From assembly GCF_020089865.1 (NCBI RefSeq), contig NZ_JAIRBM010000001.1, forward strand, positions 434,001 to 498,000: a stretch of DNA of 64,000 nt, given 5' to 3'. Positions within the stretch are counted from its first letter, which is position 1, and each line of letters opens with the position of its first letter. This DNA is from Microvirga puerhi. Its GTDB lineage: Bacteria; Pseudomonadota; Alphaproteobacteria; Rhizobiales; Beijerinckiaceae. The translations under genes and the position numbers were made by a program. Below the pieces are notes generated by a model that saw nothing but the letters and a program-made list of their open reading frames with translations, did not search any database and had not been told where the DNA came from. Of the stretch, positions 28,967 to 39,210 are shown piece after piece.

Positions 28967-29503
28967 ATGCGCCGAATCCTCGTCATCGGCTCACCGGGAG
29001 CGGGCAAGACCACACTGGCCCGGCGCATTGCGGAGGCTCTTGACCTCCCACTCGTCCATCTCGATCGGGAGTATTGGCGTCCAGGTTGGGTGAAGCCGTC
29101 TGACGAGGCATGGGATCGCCAGGCAGATGAGCTTGCAGCGCGACCTGCCTGGGTCATGGACGGCGAGTATTTCGATCTGTCCGACCGCCTGATCACCCGA
29201 GCGACGACGATCATCTGGCTCGATCTTCCCAATTGGCTGTGCCTCTATCGGGCACTAGGACGCCTGACCCGCCACTATCGCCAGGAACGCTCCGATCTCG
29301 CCGAGGGCTGTCCGGAATATTTCAACTGGGACTACGTGACCTTCATCCGCGACATCTGGAAATATCCATCCCGCAACCGACCGGGGATTCTGGCACGCCT
29401 CCGGGCATTGAGACCGGATCAGGAATGCATCATCCTTCGTTCGTCACACGCCGTGCGGGAGCTTGCCGACGGCCTGCCGTCAACTCTTCCTGAGGCCGCC
29501 TGA
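28967..29503 (+). CDS. Small P-loop kinase (adenylate-kinase / topology-modulation FlaR-like)
   Basis: 178-aa P-loop NTPase with Walker A VIGSPGAGKTTLARRIAE at residues 6-23. VHLDREYWRPGW and WVMDGEYFDLSDRLITRATTIIWLDLPNWLCLYRALGR follow. The order resembles the DNA-topology-modulation (FlaR-related) kinase family; the true substrate of this family is unclear. The ATG at 28967 has CCGG rather than a strong ribosome site. It sits ten bases after lipA and one base before the RatA-like gene, splitting a pair that is often adjacent in Alphaproteobacteria. Confidence 0.8.
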   Translation: MRRILVIGSPGAGKTTLARRIAEALDLPLVHLDREYWRPGWVKPSDEAWDRQADELAARPAWVMDGEYFDLSDRLITRATTIIWLDLPNWLCLYRALGRLTRHYRQERSDLAEGCPEYFNWDYVTFIRDIWKYPSRNRPGILARLRALRPDQECIILRSSHAVRELADGLPSTLPEAA

Positions 29504-29504
29504 C

Positions 29505-29975
29505 ATGCCGTCCTTCCGTTCGACCCGATCCGTCAAGCACACGCCTGCACAGATGTTCGCTCTGGTAGCCGATGTCGAAAGCTACCCGGAATTTCTGCCT
29601 CTCTGTGAGGACCTTCGCATCGTCCGCCGAGCCCAGAGCGGGGAGGGGATCGAGACGCTCGTCGCAAACATGACGGTCGGCTACAAGGCCATTCGGGAGA
29701 GCTTTATAAGCCGCGTAGAGCTCGATCACCCGAGACTGCGCATCGAGGTGGAATACATTGACGGTCCTTTCAAACATCTCGAAAACCGTTGGACCTTCCG
29801 GGAAACCCCGACGGGTTGCGACGTCGAGTTCTATATCACCTACGAGTTCAAGAGCTTCGCGCTCGGCGTCCTGATGGGTGCGGTCTTCGACAAGGCGTTC
29901 CGCAAGTTTGCGGAGGCCTTCGAGGAGCGAGCAGACGAGATCTACCGGCCCTCATCCCTCACGGCCAAGGCCTGA
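29505..29975 (+). CDS. RatA/Coq10-type SRPBCC domain protein
   Basis: 156-aa START/SRPBCC (polyketide-cyclase-like) protein. FRSTRSVKHTPAQMFALVADVESYPEFLPLCEDLRI and FKHLENRWTFRETPTGCDVEFYITYEFKS match the Coq10/RatA family. Eukaryotic Coq10 binds ubiquinone; E. coli RatA was reported to bind 50S subunits. A quinone or lipid chaperone role is the likelier reading here, but this is by family. The ATG at 29505 follows the kinase stop immediately. Its stop abuts the stop of the convergent pncC gene with no bases between. Confidence 0.9.
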   Translation: MPSFRSTRSVKHTPAQMFALVADVESYPEFLPLCEDLRIVRRAQSGEGIETLVANMTVGYKAIRESFISRVELDHPRLRIEVEYIDGPFKHLENRWTFRETPTGCDVEFYITYEFKSFALGVLMGAVFDKAFRKFAEAFEERADEIYRPSSLTAKA

Positions 29976-30464
29976 TCAGGTCAGTGCCTGCTCCAGCAGG
30001 CTCAAAGCATCTTCTACGGCGCGATGGCGGACATTCTCTCGGCCAAGATCCCCGTAGCGTCGCTCCAGGTGGATCGTCGATGCTCCCTTTCGTGCGAGGC
30101 CGAAATGGACGAGCCCGACAGGTTTGGCGGCGCTTCCTCCGGTTGGCCCCGCAACGCCAGTGATTGCCACCGCGACCTGGGCTCTCGAATTGGCCAAAGC
30201 TCCTTCCGCCATCGCGCGCGCGACAGGCTCACTTACGGCGCCGTGCACAATGATGAGGTCCATGGGGACACCGATTGCCTCCGCCTTGGCTTCGTTGGAA
30301 TAGGTGACGAAACCTCGCTCCACGACAGCTGATGATCCGGGGATTTCCGTCAGAACACCGGCGACGAGGCCTCCCGTGCAGGATTCTGCTGTTGCGAGCA
30401 TCCATCCCCGCTTTGCATAGGCAGCAATGATCAGACCGGCGCGTTCCTTAAGGCTGCCCATCAT
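29976..30464 (-). CDS. pncC: CinA C-terminal domain protein (nicotinamide-nucleotide amidase PncC)
   Basis: 162-aa stand-alone CinA C-terminal (amidohydrolase) domain that deamidates nicotinamide mononucleotide to nicotinate mononucleotide. ATAESCTGGLVAGVL, YSNEAKAEAIGV and AITGVAGPTGGSAAKPVGLVHFGLA are the family blocks. The N-terminal MoaB-like CinA domain is absent, as in most alphaproteobacterial PncC. The ATG at 30464 has GGAG eight bases upstream and shares one base with the ispDF stop (TGATG), so the two genes are translationally coupled. With pncA it makes a second pyridine-nucleotide salvage activity within 3 kb. Confidence 0.92.
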   Translation of the reverse strand: MMGSLKERAGLIIAAYAKRGWMLATAESCTGGLVAGVLTEIPGSSAVVERGFVTYSNEAKAEAIGVPMDLIIVHGAVSEPVARAMAEGALANSRAQVAVAITGVAGPTGGSAAKPVGLVHFGLARKGASTIHLERRYGDLGRENVRHRAVEDALSLLEQALT

Positions 30465-31654
30465 CAATCGTTCTCCGGCAGGCGAATGGTTGCGGCCGCC
30501 TGTGCGGCAAGCCCCTCGCCGCGACCGGTGAAGCCCAGCTTCTCCGTGGTCGTGGCTTTGAGCGAAACCTGATCGAGCCTGAGACCTGAAATCCCGGCGA
30601 TCCGCTGCCTCATCGCCTCCCTGTAGGGGCCAAGGCGGGGTTTTTCGCAAAGGAGAGTCGCGTCGAGGTGATCGACGATCCCACCTCGTTTCCTCACGAG
30701 AGCGACGGCATGCTCAACGAAGCGGTCCGACGAGGCGCCGCGCCATTGCGGGTCGCTCGGAGGGAAGTGCGTACCGATGTCGCCGTCTGCGAGAGCACCG
30801 AGGATGGCGTCGGTCAGGGCATGCAGGATCACGTCGCCATCGGAGTGGGCCACGACACCCTTGTCATGCGGAACCTTGATTCCGCCGAGCCAAACATGGT
30901 CGCCCTCTTGAAAGGCATGAACGTCAAAGCCGGTACCGAAGCGTGTGAGGTAAGTCATGGATTTCTCGGTCAGGCGCCTCTCGGCGCTGATGAAGTCTGC
31001 GTTGTGGGTCAGTTTGGTATTGCGAGGATCGCCCTCAAAGACGAGGACCGGACGTCCGGCCCATTCGACCAAGGCTCCATCGTCGGTAAAGTCCTTCAGG
31101 TCTGAAGCGTGCGCCTTTCGATGGGCGTCCAGCAGCGCCTGGAATCGGAAGGCCTGGGGCGTCTGAATGGCGCGAAGCCTCGCCCGGTCAGGGGTCGAGA
31201 CGACCTTGCCACTGTCATCGGTGATCTTGATCGTATCGGTGACCGCGATGCCCGGGACCGCCGCAGAGAAACGCCCCGCGGCGTCGATTGCTCGGTCGAT
31301 GAGGGTCGAATCGACGAACGGGCGAGCGGCGTCATGAACAAGCACGATCTCGGGCCGCAAACTCTCTAACGCCTCCAGACCGTGGAGCACCGAGACTTGG
31401 CGGGTGTCACCTCCCGCCACAGGAGCCAATAGGTGTTCCGTCCGGCACCCGACTTCGCCGACCGCGCGCTCGTAAGGAACCCTGTCATCGGGGTGGATCA
31501 CCGTGATGATCCGCGCGATGCCCGGATGTGACAGGTATTTTTCGAGGGTCCGTGCAAGGACCGATCGTCCGGCGAGGGATCTGTACTGTTTCGGAACGCC
31601 TTCTCCCGCCCGAGAGCCACGCCCGGCAGCGACGATAAGGGCGGCAACGGACAT
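30464..31654 (-). CDS. ispDF: Bifunctional IspD/IspF isoprenoid (MEP pathway) enzyme
   Basis: 396-aa fusion of 2-C-methyl-D-erythritol 4-phosphate cytidylyltransferase (IspD, about 1-225) and 2-C-methyl-D-erythritol 2,4-cyclodiphosphate synthase (IspF, about 235-395). The IspD half shows [21 protein letters not shown] and [11 protein letters not shown]. The IspF half shows [34 protein letters not shown] and the HFPPSD zinc/substrate segment. The ATG at 31654 has GGAGG about 11 bases upstream; an in-frame ATG at 31672 is an alternative. The fusion is well known in Alphaproteobacteria. It couples to pncC and is divergent from dusB. Confidence 0.97.
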   Translation of the reverse strand: MSVAALIVAAGRGSRAGEGVPKQYRSLAGRSVLARTLEKYLSHPGIARIITVIHPDDRVPYERAVGEVGCRTEHLLAPVAGGDTRQVSVLHGLEALESLRPEIVLVHDAARPFVDSTLIDRAIDAAGRFSAAVPGIAVTDTIKITDDSGKVVSTPDRARLRAIQTPQAFRFQALLDAHRKAHASDLKDFTDDGALVEWAGRPVLVFEGDPRNTKLTHNADFISAERRLTEKSMTYLTRFGTGFDVHAFQEGDHVWLGGIKVPHDKGVVAHSDGDVILHALTDAILGALADGDIGTHFPPSDPQWRGASSDRFVEHAVALVRKRGGIVDHLDATLLCEKPRLGPYREAMRQRIAGISGLRLDQVSLKATTTEKLGFTGRGEGLAAQAAATIRLPEND

Positions 31655-31810
31655 CGGATTCGTGGCCTCCATCAAAGATGAGCTGTCGTAAGGGCGTTGT
31701 GCTCATAAGGCAAATCAGGTGCTTCACCAAGGCGATGGCTCCACGAGGCGCAATCCAGCCTCAACCGAGGCGCTTGCATCGCTCTCGATTCTGGCTATTG
31801 ATTAGGCACA

Positions 31811-32830
31811 ATGAATTCTGATCAAAAATTAGGCGAAGCTCTTCTGGCGATCGGTCCGGTACTGGTCGAGGTTCCGGCTGTGCTCGCCCCGCTTTCGGGA
31901 GTTACCGATGCGGCCTTTCGCAAGATTGCGCGGCGCATGGGGGCAGGGCTCGTCGTCTCGGAGATGGTCGCCTCAGACGAACTCGTCCAGGGTTCAGCCG
32001 AAGCCCGCCTTCGAGCGGAAGGGGGCGGGATCACGCCGCATGTGATCCAACTCGCGGGCTGTGATCCTGAATGGATGGCGCAGGCAGCCCGCGTCGCAGA
32101 GGATGCCGGTGCCGACATCATCGACATCAACATGGGGTGCCCGGCCAAGCGGGTGATCGGCGGCTATGCCGGCTCCGCGCTCATGCGTGATCTCGACCAT
32201 GCTTGCCGGCTGATCGAGGCTACCGTCTCGTCCGCCCACGTTCCCGTTACCGTCAAGATGCGCCTAGGCTGGGACGAGGCGACGATCAATGCGCCGGAGC
32301 TGGCCCGGCGTGCAGAAGCCCTCGGCGCAAAGGCTGTAACGATCCATGGCCGAACCCGGCAGCAATTCTACAAGGGAGAGGCCGACTGGGCTGCCGTCGC
32401 ATGCGTTTCCGCCTCGGTCAGTCTGCCGGTGGTTGTCAACGGGGATATCGGCTCCCTCGACCAGGCCCGTCGCGCCTTGAAGACCTCCGGCGCTCACGCG
32501 GTCATGATCGGACGTGCGGCGATGGGGCAACCATGGCTCGTCGGGCAGATCGGCGCGGCGTTGAACGGACAGCCTGTCCCGGATGTGACGCCGGAAACGA
32601 GGACGGAAGTCGCGCTCGAGCATTATGACGGGCTTCTATCGCTCTACGGCCTTCACGTCGGTATCCGTCATGCCCGCAAGCACTTGGCAGCCTATGCCGA
32701 CGTCGCATCGGCTGCCGGCTTCCATGTGGATGCGGAGCGCCGGCTCGCTCTCGTCACGTCGGACGATCCGAAGGTCGTGAGCGACATCCTCGGTGGTCTC
32801 TACGCAGATCCAATCCGCGAGGCCGCGTGA
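31811..32830 (+). CDS. dusB: tRNA-dihydrouridine synthase B (NifR3)
   Basis: 339-aa FMN enzyme that reduces uridines in tRNA to dihydrouridine. [22 protein letters not shown] opens the TIM barrel. [21 protein letters not shown] contains the catalytic Cys (about residue 113), and VTVKMRLGW and [11 protein letters not shown] are the FMN/tRNA-binding parts. As in other Alphaproteobacteria (nifR3-ntrBC) it heads the nitrogen-regulation cluster and is probably cotranscribed with it. The ntrB start overlaps its stop. Confidence 0.97.
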   Translation: MNSDQKLGEALLAIGPVLVEVPAVLAPLSGVTDAAFRKIARRMGAGLVVSEMVASDELVQGSAEARLRAEGGGITPHVIQLAGCDPEWMAQAARVAEDAGADIIDINMGCPAKRVIGGYAGSALMRDLDHACRLIEATVSSAHVPVTVKMRLGWDEATINAPELARRAEALGAKAVTIHGRTRQQFYKGEADWAAVACVSASVSLPVVVNGDIGSLDQARRALKTSGAHAVMIGRAAMGQPWLVGQIGAALNGQPVPDVTPETRTEVALEHYDGLLSLYGLHVGIRHARKHLAAYADVASAAGFHVDAERRLALVTSDDPKVVSDILGGLYADPIREAA

Positions 32831-33933
32831 TGATCGGACAGAATATCAACGATCACATCATGAATGCGCTGCCGTTGCCCGTCCTGACGATCGGTATCGA
32901 CGGGCGCATCCGGCATGCCAATGCGGCCGCAGAAGCCTTTTTCGAGATCAGCCTGCGCGTCATGCAGCGTCAGAGGCTCGCCGATCTCGTGCCCTTCGGC
33001 TCGCCCGTCGTGGGGCTGGCGGAGGATGTCCGGCAGAGGGGAGCGAGCGTCAGCGAGCATCGGGTCGATATCGGCAGCCCCAGGATCGGCGCGGAGCGGA
33101 TCGTCGATGTTTTCGCGACTCCACTCGGCGATGACAGCGACGATGTGGTCATCATGCTTCAGGAGCGCACCATCGCGGACAAGATGGATCGTCAGCTCAC
33201 GCATCGCGGGGCTGCACGCTCCATCACGGCGCTCGGCGCGATGCTCGCCCACGAGATCAAGAATCCCTTGTCCGGCATCCGCGGCGCCGCACAGCTCCTG
33301 GAGCAATCCGCTGCCGATGACGATCGGCTGCTGACGCGCCTGATCTGCGACGAGACCGATCGGATCGTGAAACTCGTGGAGCGCATGGAGCTTTTCGGCG
33401 AAGAGCGCCCCGTCGAGCGGGGTCCTGTCAACGTCCATGGCGTGCTAGATCACGTGAAGCGCCTCGCTCAATCCGGCTTTGCCCGTCACATCCGCTTCGT
33501 CGAGAACTACGACCCCTCCTTGCCGCCGGTTCTCGGCAATCGCGATCAGCTCATCCAGGTGGTCCTCAACCTTGTAAAGAACGCCGCCGAGGCCATCGGC
33601 ATCGACGCGACGGACGGCGAAATTGTTCTATCTACCGCATTTCGCACTGGTGTCCGCCTTCAGGTCCCGGGCGCGCGGGAAAAGGTCAGCCTGCCGATCG
33701 ACCTTTCGATCAGCGACAACGGGCCAGGCATCCCGCCCGATCTGGCGAGCGATCTTTTCGATCCTTTCGTGACCACGAAAGCGCAGGGAAGCGGCCTCGG
33801 GCTCGCCCTCGTCGCCAAGATCGTCGGAGACCATGGCGGCATCGTCGAATGCGACCCGGCGCCCCGCCGAACCACCTTCCGAATTCTCCTGCCCATGCAT
33901 CGCGCCAATGATGGCCGCGAGGCCGAATTGTGA
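32830..33933 (+). CDS. ntrB: Nitrogen regulation sensor kinase NtrB (GlnL)
   Basis: 367-aa cytoplasmic histidine kinase that, under PII control, phosphorylates or dephosphorylates NtrC in response to nitrogen status. An N-terminal PAS-like domain (about 8-110) is followed by the H box [15 protein letters not shown] with His141. The N box [14 protein letters not shown] and the G boxes [23 protein letters not shown] and [12 protein letters not shown] complete the kinase. No membrane segment is seen. Start is ATG 32830, whose A is the last base of the dusB stop; a GTG one codon earlier is possible. ntrC follows after ten bases. Confidence 0.97.
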   Translation: MIGQNINDHIMNALPLPVLTIGIDGRIRHANAAAEAFFEISLRVMQRQRLADLVPFGSPVVGLAEDVRQRGASVSEHRVDIGSPRIGAERIVDVFATPLGDDSDDVVIMLQERTIADKMDRQLTHRGAARSITALGAMLAHEIKNPLSGIRGAAQLLEQSAADDDRLLTRLICDETDRIVKLVERMELFGEERPVERGPVNVHGVLDHVKRLAQSGFARHIRFVENYDPSLPPVLGNRDQLIQVVLNLVKNAAEAIGIDATDGEIVLSTAFRTGVRLQVPGAREKVSLPIDLSISDNGPGIPPDLASDLFDPFVTTKAQGSGLGLALVAKIVGDHGGIVECDPAPRRTTFRILLPMHRANDGREAEL

Positions 33934-33943
33934 GGCTCCGACC

Positions 33944-35404
33944 ATGCCCAGCGGACAGATCCTTCTTGCTGACGACGATGCCGCCATCAGGACCGTGCTG
34001 AACCAGGCATTGTCCCGCGCCGGCTACGAGGTACGCTCCACCAGCAATGCCGCCACTCTGTGGCGGTGGGTCGCCCAAGGGGAGGGCGACCTCGTGATCA
34101 CCGACGTGGTGATGCCGGATGAGAATGCGTTCGACCTCCTGCCGCGCATCAAGAAGCTGCGGCCGGAATTGCCGATCATCGTCATGAGCGCCCAGAACAC
34201 TTTCATGACAGCGATCAAGGCTTCCGAGCGCGGAGCCTATGAATACCTGCCGAAGCCCTTCGACCTGAAGGAACTTGTCGCTGTGGTGGGACGCGCCCTG
34301 GCCAAGCCCCGGACCCCGCTCCATCAGCCGCAATCGTCGGAGGAGGGGGAGATTCCCCTCGTCGGCCGATCCCACGCGATGCAGGATATTTACCGCGCCC
34401 TTGCCAGGCTGATGCCGACCGACCTGACGGTCATGATTACGGGCGAGTCGGGCACCGGCAAGGAACTCGTCGCCCGGGCCCTCCATGACTACGGCAAACG
34501 CCGCCAAGGGCCGTTCGTGGCCGTGAACATGGCGGCAATTCCGCGAGAGCTGATCGAATCCGATCTGTTCGGCCATGAGAAGGGAGCCTTCACCGGGGCG
34601 ATGGCTCGCAGCACTGGCCGATTCGAGCAGGCGGAGGGCGGGACGCTTTTCCTGGACGAGATCGGCGACATGCCCATGGAGGCGCAGACGCGGCTGCTGC
34701 GTGTTCTGCAGCAAGGCGAATACACGACCGTCGGCGGTCGCATTCCCATCAAGACCAATGTCCGCATCGTCGCGGCCACCAACAAGGACCTGCGGGTGCT
34801 GATCCAGCAGGGTCTTTTCCGAGAGGACCTGTTCTTCCGCCTCAACGTCGTTCCGCTGCGACTTCCGCCCTTGCGGGAACGCGTGGAGGACATTCCGGAT
34901 CTGACCCGGCACTTCTTCGCCCTGGTCGAGAAGGAAGGTCTCGCCCGTAAGCAGCTTGACCCCGAAGCCATGGATCGTCTCAAGCGCTATCGCTGGCCGG
35001 GAAATGTCCGCGAGCTCGAAAATCTGATCCGGCGGCTGGCGGCTCTCTATCCGCAGGACACGATCACGGGCGCCATCATTGATGCGGAACTCGATGCCCA
35101 GCCGCTGCCAATGCCGCAGCCCACGGGCAAACCCGCGACACCGTCCGCCATCTCGGAAGGACTTTCCGATGCGGTTGAGCGCCACCTGGTCGAGTATTTT
35201 TCCGGCTTCAAGGATACTCTGCCGCCGCCCGGCCTCTATCACCGTATCCTCCGAGAGATCGAAGGTCCGCTGATCGGCGTCGCCCTGGCGGCTACCCGGG
35301 GGAACCAGATCCGCGCCGCTGAGCTTCTCGGCGTCAACCGGAACACCCTGCGGAAGAAAGTCCGGGACCTGGAGCTTCAGGTCGTGCGATCGGGCGGACG
35401 CTGA
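33944..35404 (+). CDS. ntrC: Nitrogen regulation response regulator NtrC (GlnG)
   Basis: 486-aa sigma-54-dependent activator. The receiver domain (1-120) has phosphoacceptor Asp54 in [11 protein letters not shown] and KPF near 104, the numbering expected when the ATG at 33944 is used. The AAA+ domain (about 150-380) shows Walker A GESGTGKE, the sigma-54 contact [15 protein letters not shown] and Walker [11 protein letters not shown], with [22 protein letters not shown] following. A Fis-type helix-turn-helix ([23 protein letters not shown]) ends it. It is the partner of NtrB and would turn on nitrogen-scavenging genes. Confidence 0.98.
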   Translation: MPSGQILLADDDAAIRTVLNQALSRAGYEVRSTSNAATLWRWVAQGEGDLVITDVVMPDENAFDLLPRIKKLRPELPIIVMSAQNTFMTAIKASERGAYEYLPKPFDLKELVAVVGRALAKPRTPLHQPQSSEEGEIPLVGRSHAMQDIYRALARLMPTDLTVMITGESGTGKELVARALHDYGKRRQGPFVAVNMAAIPRELIESDLFGHEKGAFTGAMARSTGRFEQAEGGTLFLDEIGDMPMEAQTRLLRVLQQGEYTTVGGRIPIKTNVRIVAATNKDLRVLIQQGLFREDLFFRLNVVPLRLPPLRERVEDIPDLTRHFFALVEKEGLARKQLDPEAMDRLKRYRWPGNVRELENLIRRLAALYPQDTITGAIIDAELDAQPLPMPQPTGKPATPSAISEGLSDAVERHLVEYFSGFKDTLPPPGLYHRILREIEGPLIGVALAATRGNQIRAAELLGVNRNTLRKKVRDLELQVVRSGGR

Positions 35405-35511
35405 GCTGGGTCATCCCTTCGGATGTAATAATTTGACCACAGTGTTGTGTTGGTGCATCACCCATCTGTAAGGCGCACCTTCTCAAGCGCCTCAATCGTG
35501 GGGCACCGGTC

Positions 35512-37761
35512 TTGATACAACAAGACAATCCAGCGCAACGCCAGACAGGCGACCTGGTCCAGCGCAGTCTCGGATGGCTGGGCGCGACCGCCGTTCTGCT
35601 GGCTCTGGCATCGGCCCTCACGACGTTCCTCGTGCTTGCCGGATTGACCCCGATTCTCCCCACACACAACGTGGTGATCTGGGTTTTTATCCTTAATGGC
35701 GTCCTCATTCTGCTGCTTCTGGGCATCGTCGCCTGGCAAACCAAGCGACTGATGCACGAGCGCCGCGCCGGAGCGGCCGCAGCCGGGCTGCACGTGAGGA
35801 TCGTGGGACTCTTCAGCCTTGTGGCGGTCCTCCCGGCAATTCTCGTGGCGGCTGTCGCGACAGTCACACTGGAGCGGGGACTCGATCCCTGGTTCACGGG
35901 CTCCATAAAGGATCTGATGGTTAATACGGTGGAGATTGCGCGATCCTATCGCGAACTCCAGTGCCGTACCCTCGCGCGCGAGACGCAGCTGATGGCGGCG
36001 GATTTGAACCGCGCGAAGGTCCTCTACGATGCGGACCGCAAGGTCTTCAAAGACTTCATGAATTCCCGCGCGGTCTTCCTGGGCTTCCCCTTCGTTGAGC
36101 TGCTGGAGCCCGACGGCACGGTTGTCGAAAAGCTCGAAGCGAAGCCCATCGAAGGGATACAACCTCCCGAGCCTGACGATCTCCGCGAGGCGAGCGAGAA
36201 CGAGGCGCTCTGCCTCTTTCCTCGCAGCGGCAACGTGTTTCGTTCGATCCTGAAATTACAGGCTCACGGCGGGCGCATTCTCTACGTGGCCCGTGAAGTC
36301 GATCCACGGGCGGTGGAATTCCCCCCCGTCGCCGAAGCGGGCGTGGCCTTCTACGAGGCGTTGGAACAGAAGAAGGTCGGGATTCAAGTAGCTTTCGCGT
36401 CGATGTTCGCGCTGATTGCCCTGATCGTGCTCCTGTCGGCCATCTGGTTCGGCCTGAACTTCGCCAACCGTCTCGTCGCGCCGATCCGCCGTCTCATCCA
36501 TGCCACCGACCAGGTGGCGACCGGGAATTTCTATGTTCAGGTTCCAGTCCGACGCGGGGAGGGGGACCTCGCGCATCTGGGCGAAACCTTCAACAAGATG
36601 ACCTCGGAGCTGCGCCACCAACATGATGGACTGACGGCAGCGAGCGAACTCATCGACCGCCGGCGGCGGTTTACGGAGGCCGTTCTGGGCGGCGTCTCGG
36701 CCGGCGTCATCGGCATCGACGGGCAGGGACAGATCACGATCGTCAATCCCTCGACAGAGGCCCTGTTGTCGGCCTCCGCGAACGAATTGCTGGGACGACC
36801 GATCGTTGCCGTCCTCCCTGAGATAGCGGACCTCATCGAGGAGATGCAGCACGGCCGTCAACGCCTGACCCAGAAGCAGATTCAGATGGCCCGCAAAGGC
36901 AAGGAGCGGACCATCAACGTTCGCGTCACAAGCGAACATATCCGCAGCGAGGAGCGTGAACTGGTGGTGACCCTCGACGACATCACGGACCTCGTATCGG
37001 CACAACGCACCTCTGCCTGGGCCGATGTTGCGCGCAGGATCGCACACGAAATCAAGAATCCGCTCACGCCGATCCAGCTCTCCGCCGAGCGCATCCGCCG
37101 CAAATACGGCAAGGTCATCACGACAGACCGGGAGGTGTTCGACCAATGCACGGCCACCATTGTCCGGCAGGTGGACGACATCAAGCGGATGGTGGACGAG
37201 TTCTCGTCCTTCGCGCGAATGCCGAAGCCGACCATCGGCGACGAGGATCTTGTCGAGACGATCCGACAGGTCGTCTTCATGATGCGGATCGCCCATCCTG
37301 AGATCCAGTTCGTGGACGAGTTGCCGCAAAGGCCGGTCGTCGCGCCATTCGACCGGCGGCTTCTGTCGCAGGCCGTCACGAACATCGTCAAGAATGCAAC
37401 GGAAGCGATCATGGCCGTGCCGGACGAAGAGCGCGGAGACGGGCGGATTTCCGTCCTTCTGGACGACACGCACCCAGCCTACCTGATCCTCGCGATCACC
37501 GATAACGGCAAAGGCTTTCCGGTTGAGGGCCGACAAAGGCTGCTCGAGCCCTACATGACGACCCGGGACGGCGGAACCGGACTGGGGCTCCCGATCGTTG
37601 CCAAAATTCTGGAAGAGCACGGGGGAGGCATGGACCTTGTCGATAACCCTCACGGACGGGGTGGACAGGTTCGTATGTGGATACCAAAGACGACACATGT
37701 TGCATTGGAAAAGACTTCGGATGGGGCCGCCACGGCCAATTCACGGGGGGCGGGCCTATGA
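35512..37761 (+). CDS. ntrY: Membrane sensor kinase NtrY
   Basis: 749-aa inner-membrane histidine kinase, partner of NtrX, linked in Alphaproteobacteria to nitrate use, nitrogen and redox sensing. Three N-terminal membrane segments (about 22-50, 58-80, 98-125) precede a periplasmic region. A further segment near 290-320 leads to a HAMP domain (NRLVAPIRRLIHATDQVATGNF), a PAS domain (ITIVNPSTEALLSAS) and the kinase core with His512 in [28 protein letters not shown] and GTGLGLPIVAKI are the N and G boxes. No ATG or GTG lies between the in-frame stop at 35434 and this region, so TTG 35512 is used. ntrX overlaps its stop. Confidence 0.95.
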   Translation: MIQQDNPAQRQTGDLVQRSLGWLGATAVLLALASALTTFLVLAGLTPILPTHNVVIWVFILNGVLILLLLGIVAWQTKRLMHERRAGAAAAGLHVRIVGLFSLVAVLPAILVAAVATVTLERGLDPWFTGSIKDLMVNTVEIARSYRELQCRTLARETQLMAADLNRAKVLYDADRKVFKDFMNSRAVFLGFPFVELLEPDGTVVEKLEAKPIEGIQPPEPDDLREASENEALCLFPRSGNVFRSILKLQAHGGRILYVAREVDPRAVEFPPVAEAGVAFYEALEQKKVGIQVAFASMFALIALIVLLSAIWFGLNFANRLVAPIRRLIHATDQVATGNFYVQVPVRRGEGDLAHLGETFNKMTSELRHQHDGLTAASELIDRRRRFTEAVLGGVSAGVIGIDGQGQITIVNPSTEALLSASANELLGRPIVAVLPEIADLIEEMQHGRQRLTQKQIQMARKGKERTINVRVTSEHIRSEERELVVTLDDITDLVSAQRTSAWADVARRIAHEIKNPLTPIQLSAERIRRKYGKVITTDREVFDQCTATIVRQVDDIKRMVDEFSSFARMPKPTIGDEDLVETIRQVVFMMRIAHPEIQFVDELPQRPVVAPFDRRLLSQAVTNIVKNATEAIMAVPDEERGDGRISVLLDDTHPAYLILAITDNGKGFPVEGRQRLLEPYMTTRDGGTGLGLPIVAKILEEHGGGMDLVDNPHGRGGQVRMWIPKTTHVALEKTSDGAATANSRGAGL

Positions 37762-39128
37762 GCGCTGATATTCTTGTCGTGGACGATGAAGCCGATATCC
37801 GCGAGCTGGTCGCCGGCATTCTGGAGGACGAAGGACATCGTACGCGTACGGCCGGAACCTCGGACGAGGCCCTTGCCTCTATCGAGGCGCGCCGCCCACA
37901 TCTCGTGTTTCTCGATATCTGGCTGCAGGGCAGTCGCCTGGATGGACTTCAGGTCCTGGAGTTGATCAAGCAGCAGCACCCCGATCTGCCAGTGGTGATG
38001 ATTTCAGGCCACGGCAATATCGAGACGGCCGTCTCGGCGATCAAACTGGGGGCCTATGATTTCATTGAAAAGCCCTTCAAGGCTGATCGGCTCGTGCTGG
38101 TCGCAGAGCGCGCGCTCGAAGCCTCGCGGCTCAAGCGTGAGGTCCGTGACCTGCGCGCCCGGTCAGTGCAGGCGAGCCGAATCGCCGGGCGCTCCGTCGC
38201 AATCAATCAGCTGCGCCAATCTGTCGAGAGGGCAGCACCGACCAATGCCCGGATTCTGGTGACCGGGGCCCCCGGCTCCGGCAAGGAGCTGACGGCACGC
38301 ACCATTCATGGCCTATCGATGCGAGCCAATGGCCCCTTCGTCGTGCTCTCGGCCGCAACGATCACGCCGGAGAATATGGAGGCTGAGCTCTTCGGCACGG
38401 AAGGCGAGGACGGTCGCGGGCGGAGGGTCGGAGCGCTTGAGGAAGCGCACGGCGGATCGCTTTATATCGATGAGATCGCGGACATGCCCCGTGAAACCCA
38501 GAACCGCATTCTGCGCGTTCTGGTGGACCAGAATTTCCAACGGGTCGGAGGCACCACGCGCGTCCACGTGGATGTTCGCATCATCTCCTCTTCGAGCCGC
38601 GATCTGCCGGCCGAGATCGCCTCGGGCCGTCTGCGGGAGGATCTGTTTCATCGCCTCAGCGTCGTGCCGATTCGAGTGCCGTCCCTGGCAGAGCGACGGG
38701 AGGATGTCCCTGAACTGATCGAGTTCTTCATGGACCAGATCTCCGCCGCCACGGGCCTCCCGAAGCGCCGGATCGCCGATGACGCGATGGCCGTTCTTCA
38801 ATCCCACGATTGGCCTGGGAATGTGCGCCAACTGCGCAACAACGTGGAGCGGCTGATGATTCTCATCTCTGGAGATCCGGAGGCCGCGGTCACCGCGGAC
38901 ATGCTCCCGTCCGAGATCGGGACCTTGGTGCCTTCCACCCCGGGCGGGGCAGGGGGAGAGAAGCTGATGAGTCTGCCTCTGCGCGACGCACGGGAAATTT
39001 TCGAGCGTGAATATCTGCTCGCCCAAATCGCGCGGTTTAGCGGAAATATCTCCCGAACGGCCGAGTTCATCGGCATGGAGCGCTCCGCGCTACACCGTAA
39101 GTTGAAGTCGCTCGGAATTGGCGGATAG
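37758..39128 (+). CDS. ntrX: Response regulator NtrX
   Basis: 456-aa NtrC-family regulator. The receiver has Asp53 in VFLDIWLQGSRLDGL and KPF near 102. The AAA+ domain has Walker A TGAPGSGKELTA and Walker B LYIDEIADMPRETQNRILR. Where NtrC has the sigma-54-binding GAFTGA loop, this protein reads ELFGTEGEDGRGRRVGALEEAHGG. GAFTGA is therefore missing, as reported for some alphaproteobacterial NtrX proteins that act without sigma-54. A Fis-type HTH (GNISRTAEFIGMERSALHRKLKSL) ends it. The ATG overlaps the ntrY stop as ATGA. The hfq leader follows. Confidence 0.96.
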   Translation: MSADILVVDDEADIRELVAGILEDEGHRTRTAGTSDEALASIEARRPHLVFLDIWLQGSRLDGLQVLELIKQQHPDLPVVMISGHGNIETAVSAIKLGAYDFIEKPFKADRLVLVAERALEASRLKREVRDLRARSVQASRIAGRSVAINQLRQSVERAAPTNARILVTGAPGSGKELTARTIHGLSMRANGPFVVLSAATITPENMEAELFGTEGEDGRGRRVGALEEAHGGSLYIDEIADMPRETQNRILRVLVDQNFQRVGGTTRVHVDVRIISSSSRDLPAEIASGRLREDLFHRLSVVPIRVPSLAERREDVPELIEFFMDQISAATGLPKRRIADDAMAVLQSHDWPGNVRQLRNNVERLMILISGDPEAAVTADMLPSEIGTLVPSTPGGAGGEKLMSLPLRDAREIFEREYLLAQIARFSGNISRTAEFIGMERSALHRKLKSLGIGG

Positions 39129-39181
39129 GCGCGATCCACGGGAAATTACGTCAAGTTTGAATATAAGAAGAGGGAGACCTC

Positions 39182-39210
39182 TTGCTTAACGTTATGGTTC
39201 GCCCTGTAAT
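39182..39210 (+). promoter_or_regulatory. Candidate promoter of hfq-hflX
   Basis: TTGCTT (39182-39187) and TGTAAT (39205-39210) are spaced 17 bases apart, about 95 bases before the hfq start. This fits a vegetative alphaproteobacterial promoter and would allow hfq-hflX to be expressed apart from ntrYX. Confidence 0.35.

Noticed and set aside
33710..35242. 510-codon leftward frame opposite ntrC
   Set aside because: Antisense shadow; the sense strand is a textbook NtrC.
36256..37698. 480-codon leftward frame opposite ntrY
   Set aside because: Antisense shadow of the NtrY kinase core; no recognisable protein.
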